This document shows positions 48,351-58,139 of a DNA stretch of 64,000 bases, one piece after another. This DNA comes from Streptomyces sp. NBC_01244 (GTDB lineage Bacteria > Actinomycetota > Actinomycetes > Streptomycetales > Streptomycetaceae): positions 6,820,001 to 6,884,000 of the forward strand of contig NZ_CP108488.1 in the NCBI RefSeq assembly GCF_035987325.1, given 5' to 3'. The stretch's first letter is position 1. Each line of letters starts with the position of its first letter. A program made the position numbers and the translations under genes. Under the pieces are notes generated by a model. That model had not been told where the DNA came from and ran no database searches. It was given only the letters and a program-made list of their open reading frames with translations.

Positions 48351-51300
48351 ATGGACAGCGGAATTACCGTCACGTCGGTCACCACCCCGGCCCTCTTCGG
48401 CGGCCCGCCGGAAACCCCCTCGCAGATCGTCCGGATCCGCATCCGCAGAGCCCGCCCGGCCGGCCCGTTGCACGTGGCGGTGCACGGAGACGGCATCACC
48501 ACCCCGCACCTCCGCATCGTGCGGGCCGACACCGCCGAGGCCTACGCCGGCACCGATGCCCGCGCCGATCTGGCCGGGTCCGGCCCCCGGCCCGCCCCGG
48601 AGTCCACCGTCGAGGTCGCCGTCCGGACCCCGGGCTCCGCCCCCGGGACCCTCCTGCCCGCCACCGTCCGCGTCGCCACCCCCGACGGGCGGCCGCTCGC
48701 CGAGCACCCCTTCGGCCTGGTCGTCGCCGAGCCCGGCTGGACCGTCCGCCTGGTCCCGCACTTCCACTACGACCCCATGTGGTGGAACACCCAGGCCGCC
48801 TACACCGCCCTCTGGGACGCCCCGCCGAAGGCCGGCGAGGCCGAGCGCGGCTGGGAGTACACCGGCGTCCCGGCCTTCACCCTGATCCCGCTCCACCTCC
48901 AGCAGGCGCGCGAGGACCCGGCGTACCGCTTCGTGCTCTCCGAGGTCGACTACCTCAAGCCCTACTGGGACACCCACCCCGCCGAACGCGCCGAGCTGCG
49001 CGCACTGATCGCCGAAGGCCGCTTGGAGATCGTCGGCGGCACCTACAACGAGCCCTCCACCAACCTCACCTCCGCCGAGACCACCATCCGCTCCGCCGTC
49101 CACGGGCTCGCCCTGCACCGCGGCACCCTCGGAGCCGACCCGCGCACCGCCTGGCAGCTCGACGTCTTCGGCCACGACCCCTCCTTCCCCGCCCTGATGG
49201 CCGGCGCCGGACTCGACTCCGCCGTCCTCGCCCGCGGGCCCCACCACCAGTGGGGCCCGATGATGGACACCTGGGGCGACGAGCTGCGCGCCCCGGCCGC
49301 CATGCAGCTGCCCGCCGAGTACGAGTGGATCGCCCCCGGCGGGGAGGGCCTGCTCCTGCACTACCTGCCCGCGCACTACTCCGCCGGCTGGTTCTCCCAC
49401 CGGGCACCGGACGCCGAGGCCGCCGCCGAACAGCTGCTGGACCTGTACGAGCTGCTGCGCACCGCCGCCGCGACGAAGAACGTCCTGATCCCGATGGGCA
49501 CCGACTTCTCCTGGCCGCACCGCTGGGGCTTGGACGTACAGCACGCCTGGAACCGCCGCTACTGCTGGCCCCGCATGGAACACACCGGCCCGCGCGCCCA
49601 CTTCGACGCCGTCCGCGCCGAACTCGCGGCGCGCGGCGAGCAACCCCTCCCGGTCACCCGGGAGATGGGCCCGGTCTACACCGGCAAGGACGTCACCTAC
49701 GCCGACGTGAAACAGGCGCACCGGGCCGCCGAGAACCTCCTCGAACAGGCCGAGACCTTCACCGCCCTCGCTTGCGCCGAAGGCCTGACCTCCTACCCCG
49801 CGCAGACCCTGTCCAAGGCCTGGCGCCACCTGCTGCACGCAGCCCACCACGACGCCGTCACCGGGACCTTCTCCGACCAGGTGTACCTCGACCTGCTCCC
49901 CACCTGGCGCGAGGCCCGCGAACTGGCCGCCGGCGTACGGGAGGAGGCGCTCGCCGCGCTCACCGCCGCGGCCGACACCCGCGGCCCCGGACCGCTCGCC
50001 GTGACCGTGCACAACCCGGTCTCGTGGACCCGCACCGACCTGGTCCGCACCCGCGTCGAGCTGGCGGCGCTCGGCCTCGCCGAGGACCGTGACGCCCGTC
50101 TGATCACCGTCCTGGACGAAGCGGGCCGCGGGGCGCCCGTGCACGTCGAGGCCGTCGCCGGCGGGACCGCCGAACTGGCCTTCCTCGCCCGGGAGGTGCC
50201 CGCGCTCGGCCACCGCACCTGGTGGCTGGCCACCTGCGAAACGCCGCTCTCCGGCGGCTGGGAGCCGGCGCCGGGGCATGCCGTCCAGAACGAGTTCCTG
50301 CGCGCCGAGGCAGATCCCGCGCGCGGCGGCGGCCTGGCCCGGCTGCTGGACCGGCGCACCGGGCAGGAGATCCTCACCCCCGGCGAGGTGGACGAGCTCG
50401 TCGTGCAGGAGGAGTACGACAAGCACCCCTACTTCGAAGAGGGCCCCTGGCACCTGCTGCCCAAGGGCCCGGGCACCGGTTCGGGCGCCGGGCCCGCCGC
50501 GTCCTGCCGCGCCGAGCGCGGGCCGCTCGGTTCGCGCATCGTGGCCACCGGGCGGACCGGGCCCGTGCGCTGGACCCGGACCACCACCCTGTGGGACGGC
50601 CTGGACCGGGCGGAACTCACCACGACGGTGCACGCCTTCGAAGGCTCCGACCAGTTGCTGCGGCTGCGGATCCCGGCGGACGTGCCCGGGGCGCTGCCCG
50701 TCGCCGAGACCGCGGCGTCCGCGGTGGGGCGCGGGTTCGCCTTTCCCGAGGCGGACACCGGGGCCGACCACACCCGGGCCCCCTGGACCCTGGACAGCCC
50801 CTGTCTGAACTGGTTCGCGCTGTCGGCGCCGATGACCGGCCCGGGCGGCCGGGCCCTGGGCGCGGCGGAGATCGTCCTCCCGGACGCGGACACCCCCGCG
50901 GGACTGCGCGAGCTGGTCACCGCCCTCGGCCGGCACGGGGTCACCGCGACCCCGACCCGGGCGGCCGGGCCGCGCTGGGGCGACCTGGCGGTGGACAGCA
51001 GCCTGCCCGACTTCCGCATCGCACTCGGCGGCCCCGAGGACAACCCCTTCACCGCGGCGCTGCTGGAGTCGGCCGGTCCCGCCCACGAGAAGGCCCTGCG
51101 AGACGCCCTACGAGAACACGGGCAGGTCTGGGTAGCGGCCCGAGCGGGGCTCCGCACGCTCTGGAGCCCCGGCTGCGATCTGACGGGCCTGCGGGACCTG
51201 CCGGTCCTGGTCCACGCCGGGCCCCCGGCGCGACTCGCCCGGGCCGTCGCCGCGTCGGGCCGGATCGACGCCCCGGCTCCGGCGGGCGGAGCCCCGGCTC

Positions 51301-52658
51301 CGGCGGGCGAAGAGGGCGCGCACGAGTCGGCGTACCCGCACGAGGCTGCGTACCCGCACGAGGAGCCGTACGCCGACCGCACCGTCGGGATCCTGGTGCG
51401 CGGCACGCCCGGCTTCGCCGTCGACACCGCCGGGCGGCTGCACAGCACCCTGATGCGGTCCTGCACCGGCCGCCCGAGCGGGGCGTGGATGGACCCGCCG
51501 AGGCGCACCGCACCCGACGGCAGTTCCTTCCAGCTCCAGCACTGGACCCACGTCTTCGAGCACGCGCTGGTGGCGGGTTCCGGGGACTGGCGGGCGGTGG
51601 ACCTGGTGCGCCGCGGACGGGAGTTCAACAAGCCGCTCACCGCCGTCACGGCCGCCCCCGCCGAGGGGCCCCGGCCGCCCGCGCGCTCGCTGCTCGGCGT
51701 GGAGCCGGCCGACCGGGTGCTGATCGAGACGGTGAAGCGGGCCGAGGGCTCCGGCGACCGGCGCGAACTCGCCGTCCGGCTGCGCGAGACGCACGGCCGC
51801 CCGGTGATGGCCGAGATCCTGTGGCCGACGGATCCGGCCGCCGAGGCCGATCTGCTGGACCGCCCCACCGGCTTCTTCGAGGGGCAGGTCCAGGGCGCCG
51901 CGACGACCACGCTCCTGCTGCTCACGGAATCCGGCATGCCGCCGCGCCAGGACGAACGGGAGCCGCACCAGCCGGTGTTCAGCCGGTACTGGCTGCACAA
52001 CACCGGGACCGCCCCGCTCGGCGACGCCCCGTACACCGTGACGTGTGACGGGATCCCCGCCGGGGCGACGGTCACCCTCGCCGCCCACGGGCAGGCGGAC
52101 GGCGGCCCGGCCGGGCTGGAGGTCCGGGCACCGGAGGGCTGGACCACCTCCTGGACCCGGCAGCGGCCCGGGCTCCCGCCCGGCGGCCACGTCTCCTACC
52201 CGCTCACCGTGGAGCCCGCCGCCGGCGCGGAACCCGGCGAACACCTGGTCCGGATCCTCGCCACCACCCCGGCGGGCACCTTCGAGGACGTGCTCACCGT
52301 CACCGTGCCCGGCGGCCCGGCCGGAGCCCCGGCCGGGCTGTGGGTGGCCGCGCCGGAGCCCGCCGTCACCGTCGCCCCCGGCGGGCGGGCCCTCGTACGG
52401 GCACGGATCGGCTCCACGGGCATCCGTACCGGCCTGACCGGGCAGGCCTACGCCGTCTCGCCGTTCGGCACCTGGGAGATGACGGCCCCCGCCGCCTTGC
52501 CCGTCGAGGTCCCGGCGGACGGCGAGGCCCGGGCGGTCTTCGAGCTGCGGCCGCCGCTGTGCACCCCCGCCGGGGAGTACTGGGTCGTGGTCAAGGCGGT
52601 CTGCCAGGGCAGGATCGCGTACGGTCCGGCCATTGCCGTCCACGTCAGCGAGGGATGA
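48351..52658 (+). CDS. GH38 alpha-mannosidase
   Basis: 1435-aa zinc-dependent retaining alpha-mannosidase, no signal peptide, so cytoplasmic. Zinc ligands and active site: HFHYDPMWW (~residue 138), nucleophile Asp271 in WQLDVFGHDPSF, and the last His in HAAHHDAVTGTFSDQVY (~residue 498). Central helical and C-terminal beta domains follow, then a NEW3-like domain near 1270-1330. An N-terminal beta region of ~130 residues makes it longer than minimal GH38 enzymes. ATG 48351 has AAGGAAG about 8 nt upstream. Expected job: remove alpha-mannose from imported high-mannose glycans before the GH5 enzyme acts. Its stop region overlaps the LacI start region. Confidence 0.92.
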   Translation: MDSGITVTSVTTPALFGGPPETPSQIVRIRIRRARPAGPLHVAVHGDGITTPHLRIVRADTAEAYAGTDARADLAGSGPRPAPESTVEVAVRTPGSAPGTLLPATVRVATPDGRPLAEHPFGLVVAEPGWTVRLVPHFHYDPMWWNTQAAYTALWDAPPKAGEAERGWEYTGVPAFTLIPLHLQQAREDPAYRFVLSEVDYLKPYWDTHPAERAELRALIAEGRLEIVGGTYNEPSTNLTSAETTIRSAVHGLALHRGTLGADPRTAWQLDVFGHDPSFPALMAGAGLDSAVLARGPHHQWGPMMDTWGDELRAPAAMQLPAEYEWIAPGGEGLLLHYLPAHYSAGWFSHRAPDAEAAAEQLLDLYELLRTAAATKNVLIPMGTDFSWPHRWGLDVQHAWNRRYCWPRMEHTGPRAHFDAVRAELAARGEQPLPVTREMGPVYTGKDVTYADVKQAHRAAENLLEQAETFTALACAEGLTSYPAQTLSKAWRHLLHAAHHDAVTGTFSDQVYLDLLPTWREARELAAGVREEALAALTAAADTRGPGPLAVTVHNPVSWTRTDLVRTRVELAALGLAEDRDARLITVLDEAGRGAPVHVEAVAGGTAELAFLAREVPALGHRTWWLATCETPLSGGWEPAPGHAVQNEFLRAEADPARGGGLARLLDRRTGQEILTPGEVDELVVQEEYDKHPYFEEGPWHLLPKGPGTGSGAGPAASCRAERGPLGSRIVATGRTGPVRWTRTTTLWDGLDRAELTTTVHAFEGSDQLLRLRIPADVPGALPVAETAASAVGRGFAFPEADTGADHTRAPWTLDSPCLNWFALSAPMTGPGGRALGAAEIVLPDADTPAGLRELVTALGRHGVTATPTRAAGPRWGDLAVDSSLPDFRIALGGPEDNPFTAALLESAGPAHEKALRDALREHGQVWVAARAGLRTLWSPGCDLTGLRDLPVLVHAGPPARLARAVAASGRIDAPAPAGGAPAPAGEEGAHESAYPHEAAYPHEEPYADRTVGILVRGTPGFAVDTAGRLHSTLMRSCTGRPSGAWMDPPRRTAPDGSSFQLQHWTHVFEHALVAGSGDWRAVDLVRRGREFNKPLTAVTAAPAEGPRPPARSLLGVEPADRVLIETVKRAEGSGDRRELAVRLRETHGRPVMAEILWPTDPAAEADLLDRPTGFFEGQVQGAATTTLLLLTESGMPPRQDEREPHQPVFSRYWLHNTGTAPLGDAPYTVTCDGIPAGATVTLAAHGQADGGPAGLEVRAPEGWTTSWTRQRPGLPPGGHVSYPLTVEPAAGAEPGEHLVRILATTPAGTFEDVLTVTVPGGPAGAPAGLWVAAPEPAVTVAPGGRALVRARIGSTGIRTGLTGQAYAVSPFGTWEMTAPAALPVEVPADGEARAVFELRPPLCTPAGEYWVVVKAVCQGRIAYGPAIAVHVSEG

Positions 52659-52666
52659 GACAGGCC

Positions 52667-53785
52667 ATGGCCCGCAGACCCACCATCAAGGACATCGCCC
52701 GCCAGGCCGGGGTGTCGGAGAGCGCCGTCTCCTTCGCGCTCAACAACCGGCCCGGAGTCTCCCAGGACACCCGCGCCCGCATCCGGAGGGTCGCCGAGGA
52801 GCTCGGCTGGCAGCCCAACAGCGCCGCCCGCGCCCTCTCCGGCGAACTGTCCGGAGCCGTCGGCCTGGTCCTCGCCCGGCCCGCGCACACCCTCGGCGTC
52901 GAGTCCTTCTTCCTCCAGCTGGTCTCCGGGATCCAGGAGGTGCTGGCCGCCGGCCGGATCGCCCTGCTCTTCCAGGTGGTCGAGGACCTCGACGCCGAAT
53001 GCGCCGTCTACCGCCGCTGGTGGGCCGAGCGGCGCGTGGACGGGGTCGTCGTCGTGGACCCGAGGACCGACGACCCGCGCCCCGCCCTGCTCGAGCAGCT
53101 CGCCCTGCCGGCCGTCACGGTGGGGGAGACGGGACCGGCCTCCGCCTCTCCGGCCTCCGCCTCTCCGGACCCCGCCTCTCCGGACCCTGCCTCTCCCGAC
53201 CCCGCCTCTCCCGACCCCGCTGCGCCCGCCGCCCTGTCCGCCGTCCGGGCCGACGACGCCGGCGCCATGGCAGAGGTGCTCGACCACCTGTACGGGCTCG
53301 GCCACCGCCGGATCGCGCACGTCGCCGGACTGCCCGGACTCGCCCACACCGACCGCCGGATCGCCTCGCTGCGCGCCGAGGCCGAGCGGCTGGGCCTCGG
53401 CCCCGGACAGGTGCGCTCGGTCACCACCGACTACTCCGACGCCGAGGGGGCGGAGGCCACCCGGCGGATCCTCGCCGAGCCGCAGCCGCCGACCGCGATC
53501 GTCTACGACAACGACGTGATGGCGGTGGCCGGCGTGGCCGTCGCCTCCGAGCTGGGCATCCCGGTCCCGGGCGGGCTCTCCGTCGTCGCCTGGGACGACT
53601 CCGCGCTCTGCCGGGTCACCCGCCCCCGGCTCACCGCCCTGGTCCGCGATACCGCCGGCTTCGGCCGGCTCGCCGCCGAAGAGCTCCTCGCCCTCCTCGC
53701 GGGGGGCCCGCCGAGGTCCCGCGAGAGCGAGCGGCCCAGGCTGGAGCCCCGCGAGAGTACGGCGCCACCGACGGCCGCATACTGA
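52667..53785 (+). CDS. LacI-family transcriptional repressor of the glycan cassette
   Basis: 372-aa regulator. The LacI HTH starts at once: RRPTIKDIARQAGVSESAVS with the hinge helix NSAARALSGELS near residue 50. A periplasmic-binding-protein-like sensor follows (VGLVLARPAHTLG; HLYGLGHRRIAHVAG; GGLSVVAWDDS). A 15-bp repeat inserts about 30 Pro/Ala/Ser/Asp residues near residue 157-186, in a loop of the sensor domain. ATG 52667 is the usual MARRPT-type start; an in-frame ATG 52655 overlapping the GH38 stop (ATGA) is equally possible. It probably binds the operator at 48295. Confidence 0.9.
   Translation: MARRPTIKDIARQAGVSESAVSFALNNRPGVSQDTRARIRRVAEELGWQPNSAARALSGELSGAVGLVLARPAHTLGVESFFLQLVSGIQEVLAAGRIALLFQVVEDLDAECAVYRRWWAERRVDGVVVVDPRTDDPRPALLEQLALPAVTVGETGPASASPASASPDPASPDPASPDPASPDPAAPAALSAVRADDAGAMAEVLDHLYGLGHRRIAHVAGLPGLAHTDRRIASLRAEAERLGLGPGQVRSVTTDYSDAEGAEATRRILAEPQPPTAIVYDNDVMAVAGVAVASELGIPVPGGLSVVAWDDSALCRVTRPRLTALVRDTAGFGRLAAEELLALLAGGPPRSRESERPRLEPRESTAPPTAAY
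53135..53224 (+). repeat. 15-bp tandem repeat, six copies, inside the lacI-type gene
   Basis: Units such as CCGGACCCCGCCTCT recur six times without gaps (starts 53135, 53150, 53165, 53180, 53195, 53210), the last one diverged. They encode Pro-Ala-Ser or Pro-Asp-Pro-Ala-Ser units and preserve frame. Confidence 0.9.
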
Positions 53786-53811
53786 AACCGACCCCTTCCT
53801 GGAGCGCCATC

Positions 53812-54807
53812 GTGACCACTCCCACCCCCACCTCCGCATTCCCCGCCCCCCGCGCCGGTGCGCCGGCCGACTCCGGCCCCACGGTCGCGATCGACATCGG
53901 CGGTACGAAGATCGCCGGAGCGCTGGTGGACTCCGACGGCGCCATGACGGCCACCACCCGCCGCCCCACCCCGCGCGGCGCCGACGGGGACACCGTGTTC
54001 GCCGCCGTCGCGGAGGTCGTCGCGGAGCTCGCGCAGTCCCCGCTGTGGGGCTCCGCCGTCCGGTGCGGGATCGGCAGCGCCGGCCCGGTGGACGCCGCGC
54101 TCGGCACGGTCAGCCCGGTCAACATCGGCGCCTGGAGGGGCTTCCCCGTACAGGCCCGGGTGGAGGCCGAGCTCGCGCGGCACGGGCTGCGGATCCCGAC
54201 GGTGCTGGTCGGCGACGGGGTGGCGATGACCGCCGCCGAGCACTGGCTGGGCGCCGCCCGCGGGCACGCCAACGCGCTCTGCATGGTGGTCTCCACCGGC
54301 GTCGGCGGCGGACTCGTCCTGAACAACCAGCTGCACCCCGGCCCCACCGGGAACGCGGGTCACATCGGCCACATCAGCGTCGCCTTCGACGGGGAGCCCT
54401 GCGCCTGCGGCGGCCGCGGCTGCGTGGAGTCCCTCGCCTCCGGGACCGCCATCGCGGCCTGGGCCCTGGCCCAGGGCTGGGTCCCGGCCGGGGACGCCAC
54501 CGCGGCCGGGGTGGCCGCCGCCGCTGCCGCGGGCGATCCCGTCGCACTGGCCGCCTTCGACCGCGCGGGCCGGGCGCTGGCCGCGGCCATCGCGGCCACC
54601 GCCACCCTCGTCGAGACCGACATCGCCGTCATCGGAGGCGGGGTCGCCGCCTCCGGCGACACCCTCTTCGGGCCGGTCCGGGCGCACCTGGCCTCGTACG
54701 CGACCCTGTCCTTCGTGAAGGACCTCCAGGTCGTCCCGGCGACGCTGGGCACCCACGCCGGCCTGATCGGGGCCGCAGCCGCGGCGACGATGCTGCTGCC
54801 GTCGTGA
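53812..54807 (+). CDS. ROK-family sugar kinase
   Basis: 331-aa ROK protein without an HTH, so a kinase rather than a repressor. Phosphate-1 motif AIDIGGTKIAGALV (~residue 27), GVGGGLVLNN phosphate-2 motif, catalytic Asp in LVGDGVAMTAAEHW, substrate-side GNAGHIGHI and the zinc cluster CACGGRGCVE. It probably phosphorylates mannose, GlcNAc or glucose; the neighbouring mannosidases favour mannose or GlcNAc. GTG 53812 has GGAG 8 nt upstream, 26 bp after the LacI gene. The N-terminal ~22 residues are Pro/Ala/Thr-rich. Confidence 0.9.
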   Translation: MTTPTPTSAFPAPRAGAPADSGPTVAIDIGGTKIAGALVDSDGAMTATTRRPTPRGADGDTVFAAVAEVVAELAQSPLWGSAVRCGIGSAGPVDAALGTVSPVNIGAWRGFPVQARVEAELARHGLRIPTVLVGDGVAMTAAEHWLGAARGHANALCMVVSTGVGGGLVLNNQLHPGPTGNAGHIGHISVAFDGEPCACGGRGCVESLASGTAIAAWALAQGWVPAGDATAAGVAAAAAAGDPVALAAFDRAGRALAAAIAATATLVETDIAVIGGGVAASGDTLFGPVRAHLASYATLSFVKDLQVVPATLGTHAGLIGAAAAATMLLPS

Positions 54808-54825
54808 CGGCGGCCGGGGCACGCC

Positions 54826-55821
54826 CTACGGCTTGACCGAGCGGTAGTAGCGGGCCGCGCCCTCGTGCAGTTGCAGGGGATCGGTGTAGATCGCCGTCCG
54901 CAGGTCCACGAGCTGGGCGGCGTGTACCTGCGCCCCGATCTTGTCCCGCCTGTCGATCACCGTGCGCGTGAACTGCTCCGTCAGCTCGGTGCCCGCGTCC
55001 TCCCGGGTCACCAGCAGGTTCGGCACCGCCACGGTGGACACCGACGAGGTGTTGCGGGCGCGGTCGTAGGCGTCCTGGGGCATCACCGCCGCCCGGTAGT
55101 ACCGCGCGGGGCTGCCGCTGGCCTGGAGCGCCTCCACCAGGTCGCCGAGCTGCACGAGCCGGATCTCGAACCGCTCCGAGAGCTCCTTCACGGCAGTGGT
55201 GGGCAGCCCGCCCGACCAGAAGAAGGCGTCGATCCGGCCGGCCTCCAGCTCCGCCGGCACGGTGTCGATGCCGATGGCCACCGGGGTGACGTCGCGCACC
55301 GGGTCAAGCCCCGCCGCCGTGAGCATCCGCTCCGAGATCAGCCGTACCCCCGAGCCCTCCTGGCCGACGGCGACCCGCTTGCCCCGCAGGTCCCGGGTGG
55401 ACTGAACGGGCGAACCGGCCGGCACCACGAGCTGGACGTAGTCGTCGTAGAGCCGGGCCAGGGCGCGCAGCCTTTCCGCCCCGGGCTTCCGGTCGACCTG
55501 GTACTTGGCCACCGCGTCGGCCGTCGCCACCGTGAAGTCGGCCTCGCCCGCGGCCACCCGCTGCAGGTTCTGCTGCGAGCCCTCGCTGGTCTTCAGGCTG
55601 ACCCGCAATCCGGGCACGTCCTTGGCGAGCGCCTGTTCCAGCAGCTGGCCGTAGCGGTGGTAGACCCCCTTCTGGACGCCGGTGCTGAGGGTGATCCCGC
55701 CCGTGAGCTCCGGACGGCCGAAGGGCCGCAGCCACCAGACGAGGGCGCAGAGCACGGCCAGTACGGCCACCAGGGCCCGCAGGGCACGGCGCCTGCTGAT
55801 CCGGGGCGGTACGAGAGGCAT
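54826..55821 (-). CDS. TAXI-family TRAP transporter solute-binding protein
   Basis: 331-aa exported binding protein. An Arg-rich N-terminus and hydrophobic segment ([21 protein letters not shown]) act as signal anchor. The TAXI pattern is [40 protein letters not shown] and [16 protein letters not shown], with the later [22 protein letters not shown]. No TRAP membrane subunit lies nearby. ATG 55821 has no ribosome site; CAGGAT lies 7 nt upstream. It converges with the ROK gene across 18 bp. Confidence 0.85.
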   Translation of the reverse strand: MPLVPPRISRRRALRALVAVLAVLCALVWWLRPFGRPELTGGITLSTGVQKGVYHRYGQLLEQALAKDVPGLRVSLKTSEGSQQNLQRVAAGEADFTVATADAVAKYQVDRKPGAERLRALARLYDDYVQLVVPAGSPVQSTRDLRGKRVAVGQEGSGVRLISERMLTAAGLDPVRDVTPVAIGIDTVPAELEAGRIDAFFWSGGLPTTAVKELSERFEIRLVQLGDLVEALQASGSPARYYRAAVMPQDAYDRARNTSSVSTVAVPNLLVTREDAGTELTEQFTRTVIDRRDKIGAQVHAAQLVDLRTAIYTDPLQLHEGAARYYRSVKP

Positions 55822-55828
55822 GGCCGCG

Positions 55829-55834
55829 ATCCTG
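55829..55834 (-). promoter_or_regulatory. -10-like box CAGGAT for the TAXI gene
   Basis: CAGGAT on the minus strand ends 7 nt before ATG 55821. Confidence 0.4.
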
Positions 55835-55925
55835 CCACCGACCCGCCGTCCTGTCACGGCCCGCCCTTCCGGCCCGCCCGTCCCGCTCCGGCCCACGCCC
55901 GGCCCGGGCCGCCACGCCCGACCCG

Positions 55926-55931
55926 TACCCT
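55926..55931 (+). promoter_or_regulatory. -10 box TACCCT, leaderless miaB
   Basis: TACCCT ends 6 nt before GTG 55938. No ribosome site is visible. Confidence 0.5.
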
Positions 55932-55937
55932 TGCTGG

Positions 55938-57455
55938 GTGAGTACCGAGAGCGGCGAGGCGACTGTTGTGAAAACGTACGAGGTCCGGACGTACGGCTGT
56001 CAGATGAACGTGCACGACTCCGAGCGGCTGTCAGGCCTGCTGGAGGACGCCGGGTACGTCCGCGCGCCCCAGGGCTCCGACGGCGACGCCGACGTCGTCG
56101 TGTTCAACACCTGCGCCGTCCGTGAGAACGCCGACAACAAGCTCTACGGCAATCTCGGGCGGCTCGCGCCGATGAAGACCAAGCGACCCGGCATGCAGAT
56201 CGCCGTCGGCGGCTGCCTCGCCCAGAAGGACCGCGACACGATCGTGGACCGCGCCCCCTGGGTCGACGTGGTCTTCGGCACGCACAACATCGGCAAGCTG
56301 CCCGTCCTGCTGGAGCGCGCGCGCATTCAGGAAGAGGCGCAGATCGAGATCGCCGAGTCGCTGGAGGCCTTCCCCTCCACGCTCCCCACCCGGCGCGAGT
56401 CCGCGTACGCCGCCTGGGTCTCGATCTCCGTCGGCTGCAACAACACCTGCACCTTCTGCATCGTCCCGGCGCTGCGCGGCAAGGAGGAGGACCGCCGTCC
56501 CGGCGACATCCTCGCCGAGGTCGAGGCACTCGTCGCCGAGGGCGTCTCCGAGATCACCCTGCTCGGCCAGAACGTCAACGCCTACGGCTCCGACCTGGGC
56601 GACCGCGAGGCCTTCTCCAAGCTGCTGCGCGCCTGCGGCGCCATCGAGGGCCTGGAGCGGGTCCGCTTCACCTCCCCGCACCCGCGCGACTTCACCGACG
56701 ACGTGATCGCGGCGATGGCCGAGACCCCCAACGTCATGCCGCAGCTGCACATGCCCATGCAGTCCGGATCGGACACGATCCTGAAGGCGATGCGCCGCTC
56801 GTACCGCCAGGAGCGCTTCCTCGGCATCATCGAGAAGGTCCGCGCGTCCATCCCGCACGCCGCGATCTCCACCGACATCATCGTGGGCTTCCCCGGTGAG
56901 ACGGAGGAGGACTTCCAGCAGACCATGCACGCCGTGCGCGAGGCGCGCTTCGCGAACGCCTTCACCTTCCAGTACTCCAAGCGCCCCGGGACCCCGGCCG
57001 CCGACATGGAGGGGCAGATCCCCAAGGAGGTCGTCCAGGAGCGGTACATGCGCCTGGTCGCCCTCCAGGAGGAGATCTCCTGGGACGAGAACAAGAAGCA
57101 GGTCGGCCGGACCCTGGAGGTCATGGTCGCGGAGGGCGAAGGCCGCAAGGACGGCGCCACGCACCGCCTCTCCGGCCGTGCCCCCGACAACCGCCTGGTC
57201 CACTTCACCAAGCCCGACGAAGAGGTCCGCCCGGGTGACGTGGTGACGGTCGAGATCACCTACGCGGCCCCCCACCACCTCCTCGCGGAGGGCCCGACGG
57301 GGGCGGTACGCCGGACCCGCGCGGGCGACGCCTGGGAGAAGCGCAACGCGGCTCCGGCGCAGCCGAAGGGCGTCCTCCTGGGCATCCCGACCCTGGGCGT
57401 CCCGGCCCCCCTCCCGGTGACGACGTCGGGCTGCGCCGCACCTTCTCCTTCTTGA
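55938..57455 (+). CDS. miaB: tRNA-2-methylthio-N6-dimethylallyladenosine synthase MiaB
   Basis: 505-aa radical-SAM methylthiotransferase acting on i6A37 of tRNAs made by MiaA (59612). UPF0004 Cys residues lie in [21 protein letters not shown] and VGGCLAQKD; the radical-SAM triad is in [12 protein letters not shown] (~residues 167-174); a TRAM domain ends the core (~385-450). The C-terminal ~35 residues are extra Pro/Gly/Val-rich sequence. GTG 55938 is leaderless by position; a later GTG at 55968 ([12 protein letters not shown]) is possible. Paralogue of rimO at 11597. Confidence 0.96.
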   Translation: MSTESGEATVVKTYEVRTYGCQMNVHDSERLSGLLEDAGYVRAPQGSDGDADVVVFNTCAVRENADNKLYGNLGRLAPMKTKRPGMQIAVGGCLAQKDRDTIVDRAPWVDVVFGTHNIGKLPVLLERARIQEEAQIEIAESLEAFPSTLPTRRESAYAAWVSISVGCNNTCTFCIVPALRGKEEDRRPGDILAEVEALVAEGVSEITLLGQNVNAYGSDLGDREAFSKLLRACGAIEGLERVRFTSPHPRDFTDDVIAAMAETPNVMPQLHMPMQSGSDTILKAMRRSYRQERFLGIIEKVRASIPHAAISTDIIVGFPGETEEDFQQTMHAVREARFANAFTFQYSKRPGTPAADMEGQIPKEVVQERYMRLVALQEEISWDENKKQVGRTLEVMVAEGEGRKDGATHRLSGRAPDNRLVHFTKPDEEVRPGDVVTVEITYAAPHHLLAEGPTGAVRRTRAGDAWEKRNAAPAQPKGVLLGIPTLGVPAPLPVTTSGCAAPSPS

Positions 57456-57579
57456 CGCGTCCCTCGCACCACTCGGCCCTGGCGGGCCTCCTGGGCTTCG
57501 CGCCGCTGCGCCGGGCACCTTTTCGACGCGCCGCTCGCGCGGCTCGGCCCTGGCGGGCCTCCCCGGCTTCGCGCCGCTG

Positions 57580-57602
57580 CGCCGGACTCCGTCCGGCGGT
57601 GG
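57580..57602. repeat. 23-bp dispersed repeat with 8-bp hairpin, likely miaB terminator
   Basis: 57580-57602 is the exact reverse complement of 35395-35417. It forms CGCCGGAC/GTCCGGCG around TCC and is the first strong hairpin downstream of miaB. Confidence 0.75.
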
Positions 57603-57690
57603 TGGGTCGGGGTGCTCGCCACTGCCGTCCCGGCGTGCGGTCCGGTGGGCGGGTGCGGCTGGGTCGGCCCTGCGGGGCGAGGTCCCCTAG

Positions 57691-57922
57691 CCGCCCTTCG
57701 CCCGTTCCCCGGGCTGCGCCCGGACCCCCCTGGGGCTCCGCCCCGGACCCCGCGCCTCAAACGCCGGCGAGGCTGGAATGGCGCTCCGCGCCATCCAGCC
57801 CGCCTCGGCTGAATCCAGCCCCTCCGGCGTTTGAGGAGCGGGGGTCCGGGGGCTGGCCCCCGGGAACGGCGCCGCACCCGGCAACGGGTCCGGGCGGAGC
57901 CCGGGGAACGGTGGAAGGGCGG
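57691..57922. repeat. Nested cruciform-like palindrome, about 230 bp
   Basis: Outer arms of 37 nt (57691-57727 and 57886-57922) match with a few mismatches. Middle arms of 23 nt (57755-57777 and 57814-57836) match at 21 positions. The core ATGGCGC-TCC-GCGCCAT (57778-57794), extended by GGCTGG/CCAGCC, is perfect. Similar tail repeats ending in CGGCGTTTGAGG are common between Streptomyces genes. Confidence 0.85.
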
Positions 57923-58133
57923 GTAGGGGACTCCTTGCTCCGCCCAGCGACGGCGCGCTCGGCGCCCCCCGCAGCGGCATCGGGCACCGGGCCGACCGGG
58001 TACGTGCCGGGGCCGCAGCGGCGCCGGGCCGCAGCCCGGGCAGGGCACCCGCGCAGCAGCACGCCGGCCGGCAGGGCACCCGGGGAGACGGCCCCGCGCA
58101 GCGGTACCGGCCCCGACCCGCCCCGGTCACGGC

Positions 58134-58139
58134 TACGCT
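58134..58139 (+). promoter_or_regulatory. -10 box TACGCT, leaderless LigB-like gene
   Basis: TACGCT ends 7 nt before ATG 58147; no ribosome site is present. Confidence 0.5.
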
